Source: Cervus elaphus
Taxonomy: Eukaryota > Chordata > Mammalia > Artiodactyla > Cervidae
Direction of reading: 5' to 3'
NCBI RefSeq assembly: GCF_910594005.1
Contig: NC_057823.1
Location: 55,302,015-55,366,014, forward strand
DNA length: 64,000 nucleotides
Position numbers and translations under genes: made by a program. The notes beneath the pieces were generated by a model that had not been told where the DNA came from, ran no database searches, and saw nothing but the letters and a program-made list of their open reading frames with translations. This document shows, piece after piece, positions 34,856 to 46,133 of the stretch. Numbering within the stretch: position 1 is the stretch's first letter; every line of letters begins with the position of its first letter.

Positions 34856-35963
34856 TCATTATTCTCTTTCCAGTACATACAACTTCTGTCAGTGTTACTT
34901 CAGTTAATGTTAAAGTTCATTCACATTCCCTGAGTACCTACCAGCCAGGGAACAGAATAAAGGGCAGTTGGCAGTGAAGTGAAATGGGTCACAGGTGTGG
35001 GGAGCTGATCTGGGATTAAAACTGGCTCTGGGTAATTGCCCAAGTAGAGAACTCACACCTTTCCTGGACCCCACTGGAAGCTTCACAGCCAGGAAGCCCT
35101 GGCAACTCTGGGGCTTCACATGCTTAGGAAAAGGATGTGAGCCCCTCTGAGTGTGTGAGTCAACTGGAAATCTCTTCTCCAGATGGGATTTTGTATTCAA
35201 TTCAGTGTGGGTGTTTTTCTTCATGGCTTTTAATGGTGCTGAAATTGATTAAATTCAGAAGGAGCGAGGCAGGCCAGGCTTTAAAGAGCAAATCACATAG
35301 GGAAAGTGAGTAAATTTCTGTGGTGAGAACGTGCCCCAGGAACTGTCCATAAAGTGGTGGGCTGGTCTCAGCAATTCCAGATGACTTCCTGTATCCATCA
35401 GCATTGGAAACACAGCAAGGACTTCCTTTACCTCAGTTCTCTTGTTTTTATTTCCAGAAAATTCCATTTCTCCCATAAAAAAAGAAAAAAAAAAACCTTG
35501 AAAGGTATTTTTTTTTTTAATCAAAGAAAAGTTGAATAAAGAAAAAGTCAGTCGAACACCAGCTTTAGGAAACTGTTAATTCCATCTAATTCACGTTGAG
35601 CCTAATTCAGGTAAGTCAGTTCCTCTCCTTTCGAGGAGAGGTCTGAGGTCTGTTAGAATTCCTGGGAGGCATGTCTGGGGTAACTTTGGGACATATTTCA
35701 AAGTGTCATTTTTTTTTTCCAGATTATATGTCCATCAGTCAGCCTATGCTGTGAGAAGGTCCCTTCTATTCAGAACTGGTGATTTGGCCACTTACCTAGT
35801 TTCTGGGTGCTTTGAATACTAACGATTTGGAGACAGGCAGCAGCTAGTCAGTGATTTTTATAAGAGGGACTTTGGGACCTCAAGAGTGAGTGGCACAGAA
35901 TTCTGGAGGTGAATGCTCTTATTTTCTAGAGCTTTCTCTACCCTCAGGCCTGTCTGACTGTTT

Positions 35964-36264
35964 TTGTTTTTTGTTTTTTTTAATGATTTTATTTATTTAT
36001 TTTTATTTCTGGCTGCACTGGGTCTCCATTGCTTTTCTCGGGCTTTCTCCAGTTGCAGTGAGTGGGGACTACGTCATTGTGGTTTGCAGGCTCCTCATTA
36101 TGGTGGCTCCTCTTGTAGAGCACAGGCTCTAGAGTGAGGGCTCAGTACTTGTGGTACACGGGCTTAGTTGCTCCGCAGCATGTGGGATCTTCCCGGACCA
36201 GGACTTGAACCCATGTCTCCTGCATTGGCAGGTGGATTCCTATCCACTGTACCACCAGGGAAGT
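35964..36264 (-). mobile_element. CHR-type tRNA SINE (cetartiodactyl), antisense
   Basis: The + strand shows the reversed element: an AT-rich tail 'tgattttatttatttat', 'ctggctgcactgggtctccattgc', 'gggcttagttgctccgcagcatgtgggatcttccc' and the tRNA-like end 'gaacccatgtctcctgcattggcaggtgg...accaccagggaagt'. A 15-bp target duplication with one mismatch (cctgtctgactgttt at 35949-35963, cctgtctgattgttt at 36265-36279) flanks it. Confidence 0.9.
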
Positions 36265-36449
36265 CCTGTCTGATTGTTTAGATGGCCTAGTTAGTATGTG
36301 CAAGCAAAGGATTTCTATTATTAAAAGTGTCCAGGAAACCTAAACTTGGTTTTGTTTCCTCTGTTCTATGTCTTGGCTTGCATAGTTTTTGTTTTTCCCT
36401 GATTCTTAGGGCTGTACTGCTTGGTAATACCTGTTTGTATTGATACAGG

Positions 36450-36610
36450 AAGGAAGGAAGTGGTTAGATTAAGCCATTCATTTCTTTATTTAACCTTTTA
36501 TCCTCACAAAAGATGGAAAAGCTGAGGAGCAGAAGCTTAGATAACCTATCTGCTTTCATAGGGTTTACATCAGTTGAAGTTTGAAACGTCAGTTTGACTC
36601 TACCACACTG
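36450..36610 (-). repeat. MIR-like SINE fragment
   Basis: Reverse MIR-like order: 'tttatttaaccttttatcctcac', 'gatggaaaagctgaggagcagaagcttagataacct'. Diverged. Confidence 0.5.
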
Positions 36611-36859
36611 CCCCTCTGCAGCTCTTCCTACCATTCAGTCACCACTTTACAGATCCGTGTATCCAAAATGAAAAATTACACCAAATGAAAAGTTACATGC
36701 TTCTACTTCATTTCCAGCATTATGGTGGACGGTGGATGACAGAGATTTAGTAATAATGACAATAAATGAGTAAAGTTATATATGGACCATTGTCTTTATG
36801 AATGCATATCCGGCTTGGTAGACAGACATCTTTTGCAGGATTGTACAAATAAATGTAGC

Positions 36860-37440
36860 TTTGTACTCCTGTTGCATACTCTGATGGAGAGGTTGAGGAA
36901 GGCATCAACCTAGGTGGAGGGGTCAGAGAGGCTTCTTTACAGGAGATGATACTTGAAGGGGAAGACCTGAGAATTTGGAGTCACATGGGCCAAAGGGCTC
37001 CCAGGGGTGAAACACAGCTTGTACAAAGGCTGAGGAGAAAGTGTGGTCAACTGGACACTCTGAGAGGAAGCCAGTGTGGTTGGGATGCTGAGACCTGGGG
37101 GAGGGCCCTGAGACGAAGCTGGAGCCAGACCATGCAAGGCTGTGTGGGCCTTGTTAGGGGCCAGGGTTATGCTTCTAAGAGCAGTGGGGTGCCATTAAAT
37201 GATTTTAGGCAGAGAGGTGATGTGGTCTGGTTTTGTCAAGGTCATGGGGGTTGCAGGGTTGAGGGCAGATTGGAGGAAGTCAGAGGAGGTGTGCGCCAAG
37301 GAGACCAGTTAGGAGGGCCTTGCAGCTGTCCTAGTAACAGATGAGGGGACCAGGGTGGTGTGGTGAAGGCAGCGAGAACTAGGTAAAATTGAGATGCATT
37401 AGGTGGTAAAACTGAGGTGAATAATTTGGATGTGGGAGAT
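36860..37440 (-). repeat. L2 LINE fragment, antisense
   Basis: Reversed L2: 'gagatgatacttgaaggggaagacctgag', 'gagccagaccatgcaaggctgtgtgggccttg', 'gtggggtgccattaaatgattttaggcagagaggtgatgtgg'. No intact frame. Confidence 0.65.
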
Positions 37441-37959
37441 AAGAAAGAAGGGAAGTGCTAAAGGTTAAGTTCATGATTTTATTGTAGTTCTCACTCTTTA
37501 CCATTACCTACATGCTGCTGCTGCTTCTTTTTTTTTTTAAAGACCAAGGAAAGCTTCATAGAGGTAACATGAGGTACCAGAAGCTGCAGAACAAGGCATT
37601 GAAGGTTATGCTAAAATCCATGTGTATACCTGACCCACCAGTCTTCTTCTTTTAAACAATTTGACTGATCCTTAAAGTATATTGCTGTTTTAAGCCCATT
37701 GCAGTAAAGCAGTCAGTTCCTGGATCTCACCTGCTTCCCTCCTCTCAGAGTTCATACCCTGGGCATGGTAAGCAAAGACCAAATAGTTTGCTAGGCATCC
37801 TCCTCCCTCTTTGGCCCTAAGAATATCCAGGTTGACTGAGAGTCAAACTGCCTGTCCCATGTCCTTCTGTTCTCCATAAAACTTAGAGAAAATAGCTTTG
37901 TGTGACGCTGGCCCTTAACTTCCTCTAAAAACAGACAAATAATGCTTCAAAAGTTGACA

Positions 37960-38420
37960 TGACAGTTAAGAGGATGACCCTTTTCTAACTTGGCAGGTCA
38001 GCCTGGGTGTTTGTGTGAGGTCTGTGAATATTCATTATCTGACAACTGTTTGGCCTGCCCTTTGTGTAAACCTGGGCAGAGCTAAACTCATGGCTGAGAG
38101 AGGAAGGTGAGCCAGTCCAAGCCTTAGCTGCCAGACCGTGAGTGTCTGGCCCAGGAGGTACCGGCCCTGCAACAACTCATTGCCAGTCAAATTAAGGGAA
38201 TAATGCAAGCCTAGTAGATATTTAATGAGAGATTATTTCTGGAGATTATAAGGATACAGCAATTGCAAATAAATCCCTGACCTTTTCTGAGCCTAGGCTC
38301 AGTAAAAGAGCTGAATCACCTGCTCGAAGGGATTAAGGACAGCCGCTTCCATCTGGCGGGCTGCTCAGACTTTTTCTTTCATTAGCAAACTCTGCTCAGT
38401 TGTGATGGTGTTCTAAACCT
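37960..38420. other. Repeat-free segment, possible conserved non-coding element
   Basis: No interspersed repeat is recognised in this stretch. It carries several AT-rich homeodomain/POU-like words ('agtcaaattaagggaataatgcaa', 'tatttaatgagagatta', 'attgcaaataaatc') and 'tgctgactca'-like and E-box-like words in non-repetitive context, the look of a regulatory element in a large intron. No conservation test was possible, so this is inference. Confidence 0.3.
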
Positions 38421-38637
38421 GATAGTGGGAACTGGATTTTTCGAATAGGAGATCTCAATTAACTTAGATTATGTATCTTCTGGACAGTGATCAGGACTAA
38501 TGATCTGATTATGGATTCACTGTAGTCCCTGTCACATCAGTGGTACTCAGTACATGTTAAATAGGAAAGAAATTGTTCATCATCAGTATCCTAATCACGA
38601 TGTCAGCAGGAAACTCAGACTGGTGAGAATAGAATTC

Positions 38638-38644
<7 letters not shown>

Positions 38645-38681
<37 letters not shown>
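38645..38681. repeat. (GT)n microsatellite
   Basis: About 18 uninterrupted GT dinucleotides, followed by 'acacacgtgtgcacac', which extends alternating purine-pyrimidine sequence. Confidence 0.95.
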
Positions 38682-38683
<2 letters not shown>

Positions 38684-39819
38684 ACACGTGTGCACACCAG
38701 AGATAGAGAAATACAGAGAAGTGCCAGGGTAGGGGGCAGTGTAATAATTTATATCAGTTACAGTTTAGAGATTTACAACAGTGATAGTTAAAGTGTTTTT
38801 CATGAGTTCCTTATTAGGACTGTTGTTTCATATTAATTCCATCTCTTAACACAGTTTTGTTTATGAAACTGTAGTAATTATCATCAGTATGCAGCTTGAA
38901 CACGTTAGAGGCTTATAGTGTTACCTTGAGCTCTTAGCATTTGTCTTGGCAATATATGAATTTGTTATATGCATTTGAATTTAGACAACTAATGATACTA
39001 ATATTGTTACGTGTGTAATGACTTTATGTGTAACATCTGTGTAAGATTTATTTCATGAAAAGGGTTTTGCTGGTATAAAACAAATTGGAGAACTTCTAAT
39101 TTTGGGAAAACCAAAGAAGGAACATTTACTCAGAGATTTTGGGTGGGGGGCATTTTTCTTTGGCATTTTCCAAAAGACATAAGTATAATTAGTGTGGCTT
39201 AGTGGAATTTAGTTTTTTTCTGAATATGCTTGGGGGATAGCATTGTATTCTTTTCCATTAGCTATTACCTACTTAGAGAAGGAGCCAACTTCCCACAGTT
39301 CCATGAGAAAAGGTCAAGGACTGATTTGTCTCTGCAGGGTTATATCTAGCTCTGTCCGTATTTCTTCCAGTAGTTGGGCTAGTGGCTTTATGAGCATGTA
39401 TCTTCTGGCCACTGGGGTCATCCCTGTCAGCTGCCAAGTTATTTCTAATTTTAACCATGTTCACGGGGTAAGGAAGCAAAATAGTCTTTGTCCAGAACAG
39501 AAGTTCGTCAATGCCTAGAACACGATCATGTTCACAAACCTACCCTTAAAATTTCTAAATTTGGAATCCATCTCAGCAACTCCCCAGAGCACTGTCCACA
39601 ACTTCAGTCCTTTCTCTCCCAAACTTCCTTGACTATCATCCCTGTGTAAGAATCCTCCTAATCACCTCTCAAAAGAAGAACCAAAAGGCTTCAACTGACT
39701 ATTGAATCATGTTATGGACATTTAGGTAACATCGTTAAGCATAGAAAACAATTTCCCCTCTGACAAATACTTGTCAGTAGGCTCTATTTTGACTACTGTA
39801 TAAAGGAATGAACTTTCTC

Positions 39820-40590
39820 CCCTACACATGAAAAGATGCCCAGCACCAGTAGTCATTAGGGAAATGCAAGTAACAACCACAGTGAGATACCATTTCACAT
39901 CCAGAATGGCAGTAATTAAAAAGACAATCACAAACATTGGTAAGGACCTGGAGAAATTGGAATTTTCATATGTCACTGGTGGGAATGTAAAGTGGTCTAG
40001 CACTTTTAGAAAGCAGTTTGGCATTTCTTCAAAAAGTTAAGCATAGAGTTACCATATAACCTAGCACTTCTAACCTTGGGCACATAATGAACAGAAATGA
40101 AAATATATGTTCACACAAAGATTTGTACACCAGTGTGTTCCTAGTAGCATTATTCATAATAGCCAAAAAGCAGAAATGGTAACTGATGAATGGATAAATG
40201 AAATGTGGTATATCCAGGCAATGAAATGTTATTTAGTCATGAAATGGAGTAAAGTACATTGATGCTGCATTGTAGAGAAATCTGGAAAGCATTATACTAA
40301 GTGAAAGAAACTAGATACAAAACACCACATATTATATGATTGCTTGTACATGAAATGTCCAGAATAAGCAAATCTATAGAAACAGAAGATAGATTTCTGG
40401 TTTCTAGGAGCTGAGGGAGGAGGGAAATAGAGTTACTGTTAATGTGTATAAGGTTTTTCATGGGAGTATTGAAAATGTTATGTAGAGAATGGTGATTGAT
40501 TCATGACTTTGAAATATACTAGAAATTAATGAATTGTAAGTTTTAAATGAGTGAATTATATCTTAGTGAGTTATCATTTTTAAAAAATCT
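39820..40590 (+). repeat. Old L1 3' end
   Basis: Degenerate sense L1: 'gatgcccagcaccagtagtcattagggaaatgcaag', 'gtcactggtgggaatgtaaagtgg', 'cattattcataatagccaaaaagcag', ending 'gtgaattatatcttagtgagtta' as in L1M tails. The short frame 39828-40040 is an ORF2 relic. Confidence 0.75.
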
Positions 40591-41535
40591 TGCTTTGATT
40601 CCAGTAGATATTTAGACTATGTATTACAGTTTGTCATAAAATTTGAGAAAACTCGATGGTATGAGTTGAGCTTTATTTAGAAGAATGATCCTTTTCTGAG
40701 TCAGAAAGCTATATACAACACAATTTGCAGAGTAAACACTCGGTTCATATTAGAAGAAGCAAGGGATTAAATTAGTAGACTCTCTGTAGCTTTAAGAGAA
40801 CAAGAACAATGGTTTGTATAGCAAGTGCTCTGCAGGAAGAAAAACATCATTTCCTCCCCCTTTCCGGTACTTTATTTACTATCCTAGAGATAGTAAGTAT
40901 GTTTAATAATAAGTACCACGAAGTGACATGTACACATGTAAGAGCTAAAGCTGGTTCTCTTTGGGAAGAGAAGTTTGGGGAAGTTGCCATTCCTTTTTGG
41001 TTTGATTTGGGGAATTTTCAGTGATTTTTTTAAAGGATTTTTTCCTTCACTGGACCTATAGTCAACCATATACATTAAGAATGGAGAGATTCCATTTGGA
41101 TGAGATCCAAGATGAGTTCAAGTTCTGCTCAGTTCTCGTATTTTATAAGTGTATTTCTTGCCCTGGGATGACAACAAATCATTTATAAATACTCACTTTC
41201 CTTCTTCCTACCATTCCCTTCTCCACTCAAAACACTGGTTTGTAGAATATCTTGTCCTGATATCCTAAGGAGGTCAAAGATTCTTAAAGATTACCACGCA
41301 CATCTTATCATTGGATAATCAGAGCATGGGGATGAATTTTGTTGGGTTTTCAGCCCTGTTGCCAGGTTGGCAGTTGATTCTGTGCTATGGAAAAGTTGGT
41401 GCTGCTTGTCATTTATTTTCTGAGTGACAGGAGGGAGTTTGGAGCAGATGGAGAACCCTGTCACCACATAGAGGATGGGTCTTCCACATTAGTGCTTTTC
41501 CCTTAGATATCTTCTTTGTCCTTGGTTTTAATTCC

Positions 41536-41577
41536 TTGTTTTAGTTTAGTTTAGTTTAATTTAGTTTTAGTTTAATG
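41536..41577. repeat. (TTTAG)n imperfect pentanucleotide repeat
   Basis: Five or more TTTAG/TTTAA units, followed 20 bp on by a C-rich run (cccctccccccccc) near 41590-41610. Confidence 0.85.
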
Positions 41578-41754
41578 TCCTTGTTTTAATCCCCGCCCCT
41601 CCCCCCCCCGTCACTTTTCCTTTTTTTTCCTTTTTCTAGTCATCTGAGCAAAATTTTATTCTTCCCTTTAACTCAGAGTCACTTATTTTTTTATTTTTCA
41701 GAGTCACTTTTAAGGCAATTAAGGTTTTACTGGCTCCTTATATGAGTCTTCCAC

Positions 41755-41905
41755 ATATTAGCTCTGCAGCTTTGGTCAAGATAGTTAGCTTTGCCAAATC
41801 TGTTTCTTCTTGTATAATTTGGGGCTCATGATAGTACCAACCTAGAGGACTTATTAAACAAGGGGAGCTCTGTGAAGCACTTACCTGACATTTATTGAGC
41901 ATTTA
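41755..41905 (+). repeat. MIR SINE fragment
   Basis: Sense MIR: 'agctctgcagctttggtcaagatagttagc', 'aatctgtttcttcttgtataatttggggctcatgatagtacc', 'gctctgtgaagcacttacctgacatttattgagc'. The young L1 inserted immediately beyond it. Confidence 0.6.
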
Positions 41906-41918
41906 ATTTATGCCTTTT

Positions 41919-43642
41919 TTTTCCCATTTATTTTTATTAGTTGGAGGCTAATTACTTTACAATATTGTAGTGGTTTTTGCCATACATTGACATGAATCAG
42001 CCATGGATTTACATGTATTCCCCATCCCGATCCCCCCTCCCACCTCCCTCTCTACCCGATCCCTCTGGGTCTTCCCAGTGTACTTGTCTCATGCATCCAA
42101 CCTGGGCTGGTGATCTGTTTCACCCTAGATAATATACATGTTTCGATGCTGTTCTCTCGAAACATCCCACCCTCGCCTTCTTCCACAGAGTCCAAAAGTC
42201 TGTTCTGTACATCTGTGTCTCTTTTTCTGTTTTGCATATAGGGTTATCGTTACCATCTTTCTAAATTCCATATATATGTGTTAGTATACTGTAATGGTCT
42301 TTATCTTTCTGACTTACTTCACTCTGTATAATGGGCTCCAGTTTCATCCATCTCATTAGAACTGATTCAAATGAATTCGTTTTAATGGCTGAGTAATATT
42401 CCATGGTGTATATGTACCACAGCTTCCTTATCCATTCGTCTGCTGATGGGCATCTAGGTTGCTTCCATGTCCTGGCAATTATAAACAGTGCTGCGATGAA
42501 CACTGGGGTGCACGTGTCTCTTTCAGATCTGCTTTCCTCAGTGTGTATGCCCAGCAGTGGGATTGCTGGGTCATGTGGCAGTTCTATTTCCAGTTTTTTA
42601 AGGAATCTCGACACTGTTCTCCATAGCGGCTGTACTAGTTTGCATTCCCACCAATAGTGTAAGAGGGTTCCCTTTTCTCCACACCCTCTCCAGCATTTAT
42701 TGCTTGGAGACTTTTGGATAGCAGCCATCCTGACTGGCGTGTAATGGTACCTCATTGTGGTTTTGATTTGCATTTCTCTGATAATGAGTGATGTTGAGCA
42801 TCTTTTCATGTGTTTGTTAGCCATCTGTATGTCTTCTTTGATGAAATGTCTGTTTAGTTCTTTGGCCCATTTTTTGATTGGGTCATTTATTTTTCTGGAA
42901 TTGAGCTACAGGAGTTGCTTGTATATTTTTGAGATTAATCCTTTGTCTGTTGCTTCATTTGCTATTATTTTCTCCCAATCTGAGGGCTGTCTTTTCACCT
43001 TGCTTATAGTTTCCTTTGTTGTGCAAAAGCTTTTAAGTTTAATTAGGTCCCATTTGTTTAGTTTTGCTTTTATTTCCAATATTCTGGGAGGTGGGTCATA
43101 GAGGATCCTGCTGTGATTCATGTCGGAGAGTGTTTTGCCTATGTTCTCCTCTAGGAGTTTTATAGTTTCTGGTCTTACATTTAGATCTTTAATCCATTTT
43201 GAGTTTATTTTTGTGTATGGTGTTAGAAAGTGTTCTAGTTTCATTCTTTTACAAGTGGTTGACCAGTTTTCCCAGCCCCATTTGTTAAAGAGGTTGTCTT
43301 TTTTCCATTGTATATCCTTGCCTCCTTTGTCAAAGATAAGGTGTCCATAGGTTCGTGGATTTATTTCTGAGCTTTCTATTCTGTTCCATTGATCTATATT
43401 TCTGTCTTCATGCCAGTACCATGCTGTCTTGATGACTGTGGCTTTGTAGTATAGTCTGAAGTCAGGCAGGTTGATTGCTCCAGTTCCATTCTTCTTTCTC
43501 AAGATTACTTTGGCTATTCGAGGTTTTTTGTATTTCCATACAAATTGTGAAATTTTTTGTTCTAGTCCTGTGAAAAATACCATTGGTAGCTTGATAGGGA
43601 TTGCATTGAATCTATAGATTGCTTTGGGTAGTATAGTCTTTT
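41919..43642 (-). mobile_element. Young ruminant L1, 5'-truncated, antisense, with target-site duplication
   Basis: The element is inverted relative to 4441-6107 and extends about 60 bp further into ORF2. From left to right it shows the reversed A tail, the reversed 3' UTR, the reversed ORF2 stop (at 42261) and ORF2, ending at '...ggtagtatagtc'. A perfect 13-bp target duplication atttatgcctttt lies at 41906-41918 and 43643-43655. The right end is 400 bp upstream of the exon at 44043. Confidence 0.93.
42261..43642 (-). pseudogene. L1 ORF2 C-terminal remnant with one nonsense codon
   Basis: The frame encodes the same C-terminal part of ORF2p as the copy at 4443-5783, including the cysteine-rich CX3CX7HX4C motif. 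It is open except for one in-frame stop at 42906-42908 (ctcctgTAGctc, where the sister copy reads a Lys codon). Reading continues in the same frame to the normal ORF2 stop. There is no RT core and no 5' UTR, so it is inactive. Confidence 0.9.
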
Positions 43643-43774
43643 ATTTATGCCTTTTGAAGGAGACCAGCACACAGTTAGTCCTAAAGCTCCTGACAACAGC
43701 AAAACAAGTTAAAGTTTGCCTGGTTACTCCTTCAGTAAAGTACTCATCACTCTGTGCTGTGTTTCTTCTGCTGT

Positions 43775-43880
43775 TAATAGACGATAACCTTGCAGAGAGT
43801 TACCATGAGAATTAAATGAGATAATATGTGCAAAGCACTTTGAACTGTACCTGGCATATGGTAAGCTCTCTGTGAATGCT
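43775..43880 (+). repeat. MIR SINE 3' fragment
   Basis: 'gagttaccatgagaattaaatgagataatatgtgcaaagcactttgaac' and 'tacctggcatatggtaagctctctgtgaatg' are the MIR 3' block. Confidence 0.75.
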
Positions 43881-44042
43881 AGCAGTTTTAAATTTTGAAT
43901 CATTCCTGTACTTTCAGTGGAAAAAAAGAAAAGAATCCTTGGCAACACCATGGGACTGAGTCATGCTGGGTTGGTCAAGCCCTGTTCCAGGGTTGGTATG
44001 TGTGTGGCCAGCAACTTGACTGCCTTCTTCTTCCTCTTTCAG

Positions 44043-44108
44043 CTGCACAGTTGGACAGCATTGGCTTCAGCATCATCAGGAAATGCATCCATGCTGTGGA
44101 AACCAGAG
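44043..44108 (+). CDS. ARHGAP26: ARHGAP26 exon (66 bp): start of the RhoGAP domain
   Basis: The exon completes a Thr codon (a|ct) and encodes AQLDSIGFSIIRKCIHAVET, then Arg and the first base of a Gly codon. The acceptor 'cttcttcttcctctttcag' and donor 'gag|gtaaaa' define it; both phases are 1. This is the N-terminal helix of the RhoGAP fold, just before the catalytic loop, and is hydrophobic/basic as in other GRAF-family GAPs. Being 66 bp, its skipping would keep the frame but remove the first helix. In the human protein the annotated RhoGAP domain starts at about the Ala encoded here, which fits the numbering obtained from the arginine finger. Confidence 0.95.
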
Positions 44109-44384
44109 GTAAAATAGTTCAGCAGATGGCATTGTTCTCAGTGAAGGTCACACATCTGGTGAGGTGGCAGACCTGCTACCTGCTATTTCCCAACCTCTAG
44201 TGACTCATTAACTCCCCAAACGCCATTGGCAGTGTGTTTCCACAGCTTGTGTTGTTCTGAAGCACAGGGGCTCTCAGCTGATTTGGTTCATTTGGTGTCA
44301 TCAACCTTTTCAGCTAATAAAAAGACTGTTTTAAATGCATGCATATCAAATACATAGAATTATAAGGAATCTAGTTATTGATGT

Positions 44385-44588
44385 GTGTTAGTCAGTCAGT
44401 CATGTCTGACTCTTTGTGGACCTGTGGACTGTAGCCCACCAGGCTCCTCTGTCCAATGAATTCTTCAGGCAAGAATACTGGAGTGGCTAGCCATTCCCTT
44501 ATCCAGGGGTTCTTCCCAACCCAGGGGTCAAACCCAGGTCTCCTGCATTGCAGGCAGATTCTTTACCTTCTGAGCCACCAGGGAAGCT
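44385..44588 (-). repeat. Bov-tA SINE
   Basis: Reverse-oriented Bov-tA from 'gtgttagtcagtcagtcatgtctgac' to 'gccaccagggaagct', with the tRNA-like head at the right end. Diverged by several substitutions, so it is older than the Bov-A2 pair at 21255-21881. Confidence 0.9.
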
Positions 44589-45489
44589 ACTGAAGTTACT
44601 GAAATTCGGTTAAAATACTAAAAACCATGGTTGTGATATAATAATATATCTGATTCTTTGTTTACACATCAGGTTCTGGCAGTGGGTCTGATAGCTAGCA
44701 TAATTCAGAATTAGTGATAGTTCAGGATGTCAGTGACAGTTGTAACATATTAGGAAAATATCTTTGGTTTCCAGCCAAGTTGCGTATACTGCTAAAGCTG
44801 TGATTTGTTGCTTATGTTGTAAGGGAAGGAAATGTTTAATTTCAGTTATAGGTGGAAATAAAGTTGTGATAGTTTTCCTAAGTTGATAGACACCCTGAAT
44901 TCTCTAGTGGGCTTCTTGGGGTTGTGGGCCCCAGATTAGGAATTCAGCCCAGGGTACTATCTAGGTAAGGAGAAAGGGTCAGGCCCCTGGTTTCTGCAGT
45001 GGTGCTGTTTCACACGTTGACCTTTCCTGGGTCCATAGGAGCAGCACTTTGAGGTCAGAGAGGCTGGTTTGTCAGTGGTCTCTGTCTTAGAGGAGACAGC
45101 TGCAGAGGAGATTCCTCAATTCTGGCAGTTTCAAGCTTTGAGTACATTGTCTGTTATATTCCTGAGGAAAGCTGATCGTTGTCTTTCCACTGGATTTGAT
45201 TTGAACCATTGTCAAAGATGGGAATCTTAATTGATTTTCCCACATCTCAACCCTCCAGCCCTTTGTCTGAGGAAGTTCTGTCTTCTAAAACAGGATCCTT
45301 AACTCTTACAAGTTTAGAAATATAAGCATTATATTAAAGGCTATGAAGCATTGAGTAGAGGGGAAGAAGGAAAAAAAAACTAACCGTATAAACCTCTACT
45401 GCTGTGCATCTAGTCCAAATTTATTCTTTCCAAAGTAATCATTATAATGTGTGCTATTTTTTTTAAGTTTGCTTATTTCTGCTATACCT

Positions 45490-45830
45490 TCCTTTAATAA
45501 AGAGTTTCAAAGATTTGTAAAACATAGCCAGAGAATATAAAATAGAAGAAAGTGACATTTCTGGGAATTGATCTTGAGGAAATAAGGTCATGGGCCAGGT
45601 TGAGCCATAAAGATGTTTATACAGTAGTGTTAAGGTAAGAAACAAAACAAAAAACAGAAATGGGCCAAATGTCTCAAAAATTGGTTAAATCAAGAATGTG
45701 CTACATCCATACAGTAAAACACTCTGAATTTTTAGTGAAAATTTTTAGTGAAAAATGCAGTAGAAATATATTTATTGAAATCTAAGGTTTTCATTAATGT
45801 ATATTAAGTGAAAAATGCAAGTTCTGAACC
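45490..45830 (+). repeat. Old L1 3' fragment
   Basis: Degenerate sense L1: 'tctgggaattgatcttgaggaaataagg', 'aaagatgtttatacagtagtg', 'aaaaattggttaaatcaagaatgtgctacatccatacagtaaaacac', 'tattaagtgaaaaatgcaag'. It includes a 14-bp tandem duplication (tttttagtgaaaa) near 45729-45754. Confidence 0.65.
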
Positions 45831-46065
45831 AGCCTGTCCACTCTGTACCCATCCTTGGGACGGCAAGGAGAGGAAAGATCATGCTTGCATGGGCAACTTG
45901 TGTTGTGAGTGGCAGATTCTGCTGTCCTTCACTATCTTCCTTGGATTTGTCTGTTTTCCATAACTGCACTTTCGACACTTTTTAAAGTGTGTTACTAAGG
46001 TAATTTTTCAATAGGCGTTTTGATTTGCTTGTCATTTTAAAGGAATGAGAAATAAGAGGTACAGG

Positions 46066-46133
46066 GTTCAGTTCAGTTCAGTCACTCAGTCGTGTCTAAC
46101 TCTTTGTGACCCCATGGACTGCAGCATGGCAGG
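46066..46133 (-). repeat. BovB/Bov-tA 3' end scrap
   Basis: A (TTCAG)-type start followed by 'tcactcagtcgtgtctaactctttgtgaccccatggactgcagcatggcagg', the reversed 3' end of BovB, truncated after 68 bp. Confidence 0.85.

Larger units (their letters stand above)
18226..44042 (+). other. ARHGAP26: ARHGAP26 intron, 25.8 kb
   Basis: A phase-1 intron from 'gtaagt' to 'cttcttcttcctctttcag'. It holds Bov-tA/Bov-A2 SINEs at 20193-21881, nested antisense L1s at 23700-26255, antisense L2s at 32455 and 36860, a CHR SINE, a GT microsatellite, an old L1 at 39820 and a young antisense L1 at 41919-43642. Segments without a recognised feature are about 18226-20068, 22165-23700, 26255-27610, 28335-30755, 31545-32455, 33480-34150, 34855-35960, 36610-36860, 37440-41535 (apart from the GT repeat and old L1), and 43880-44042. 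No open frame in these parts has support. In the human gene, introns near the start of the RhoGAP domain host leukaemia (MLL) and gastric cancer (CLDN18) fusion breakpoints; equivalence to this intron is inference. Confidence 0.88.

Noticed and set aside
42261..43583. Two adjacent - strand open frames (187 and 225 codons) as separate genes
   Set aside because: They are one L1 ORF2 remnant in the same frame, split by a single nonsense codon.
43895..44200. 101-codon frame covering the exon at 44043 as an independent gene
   Set aside because: Only the AQLDSIGF...VETR part is real coding sequence; the rest reads through introns on both sides past good splice sites.
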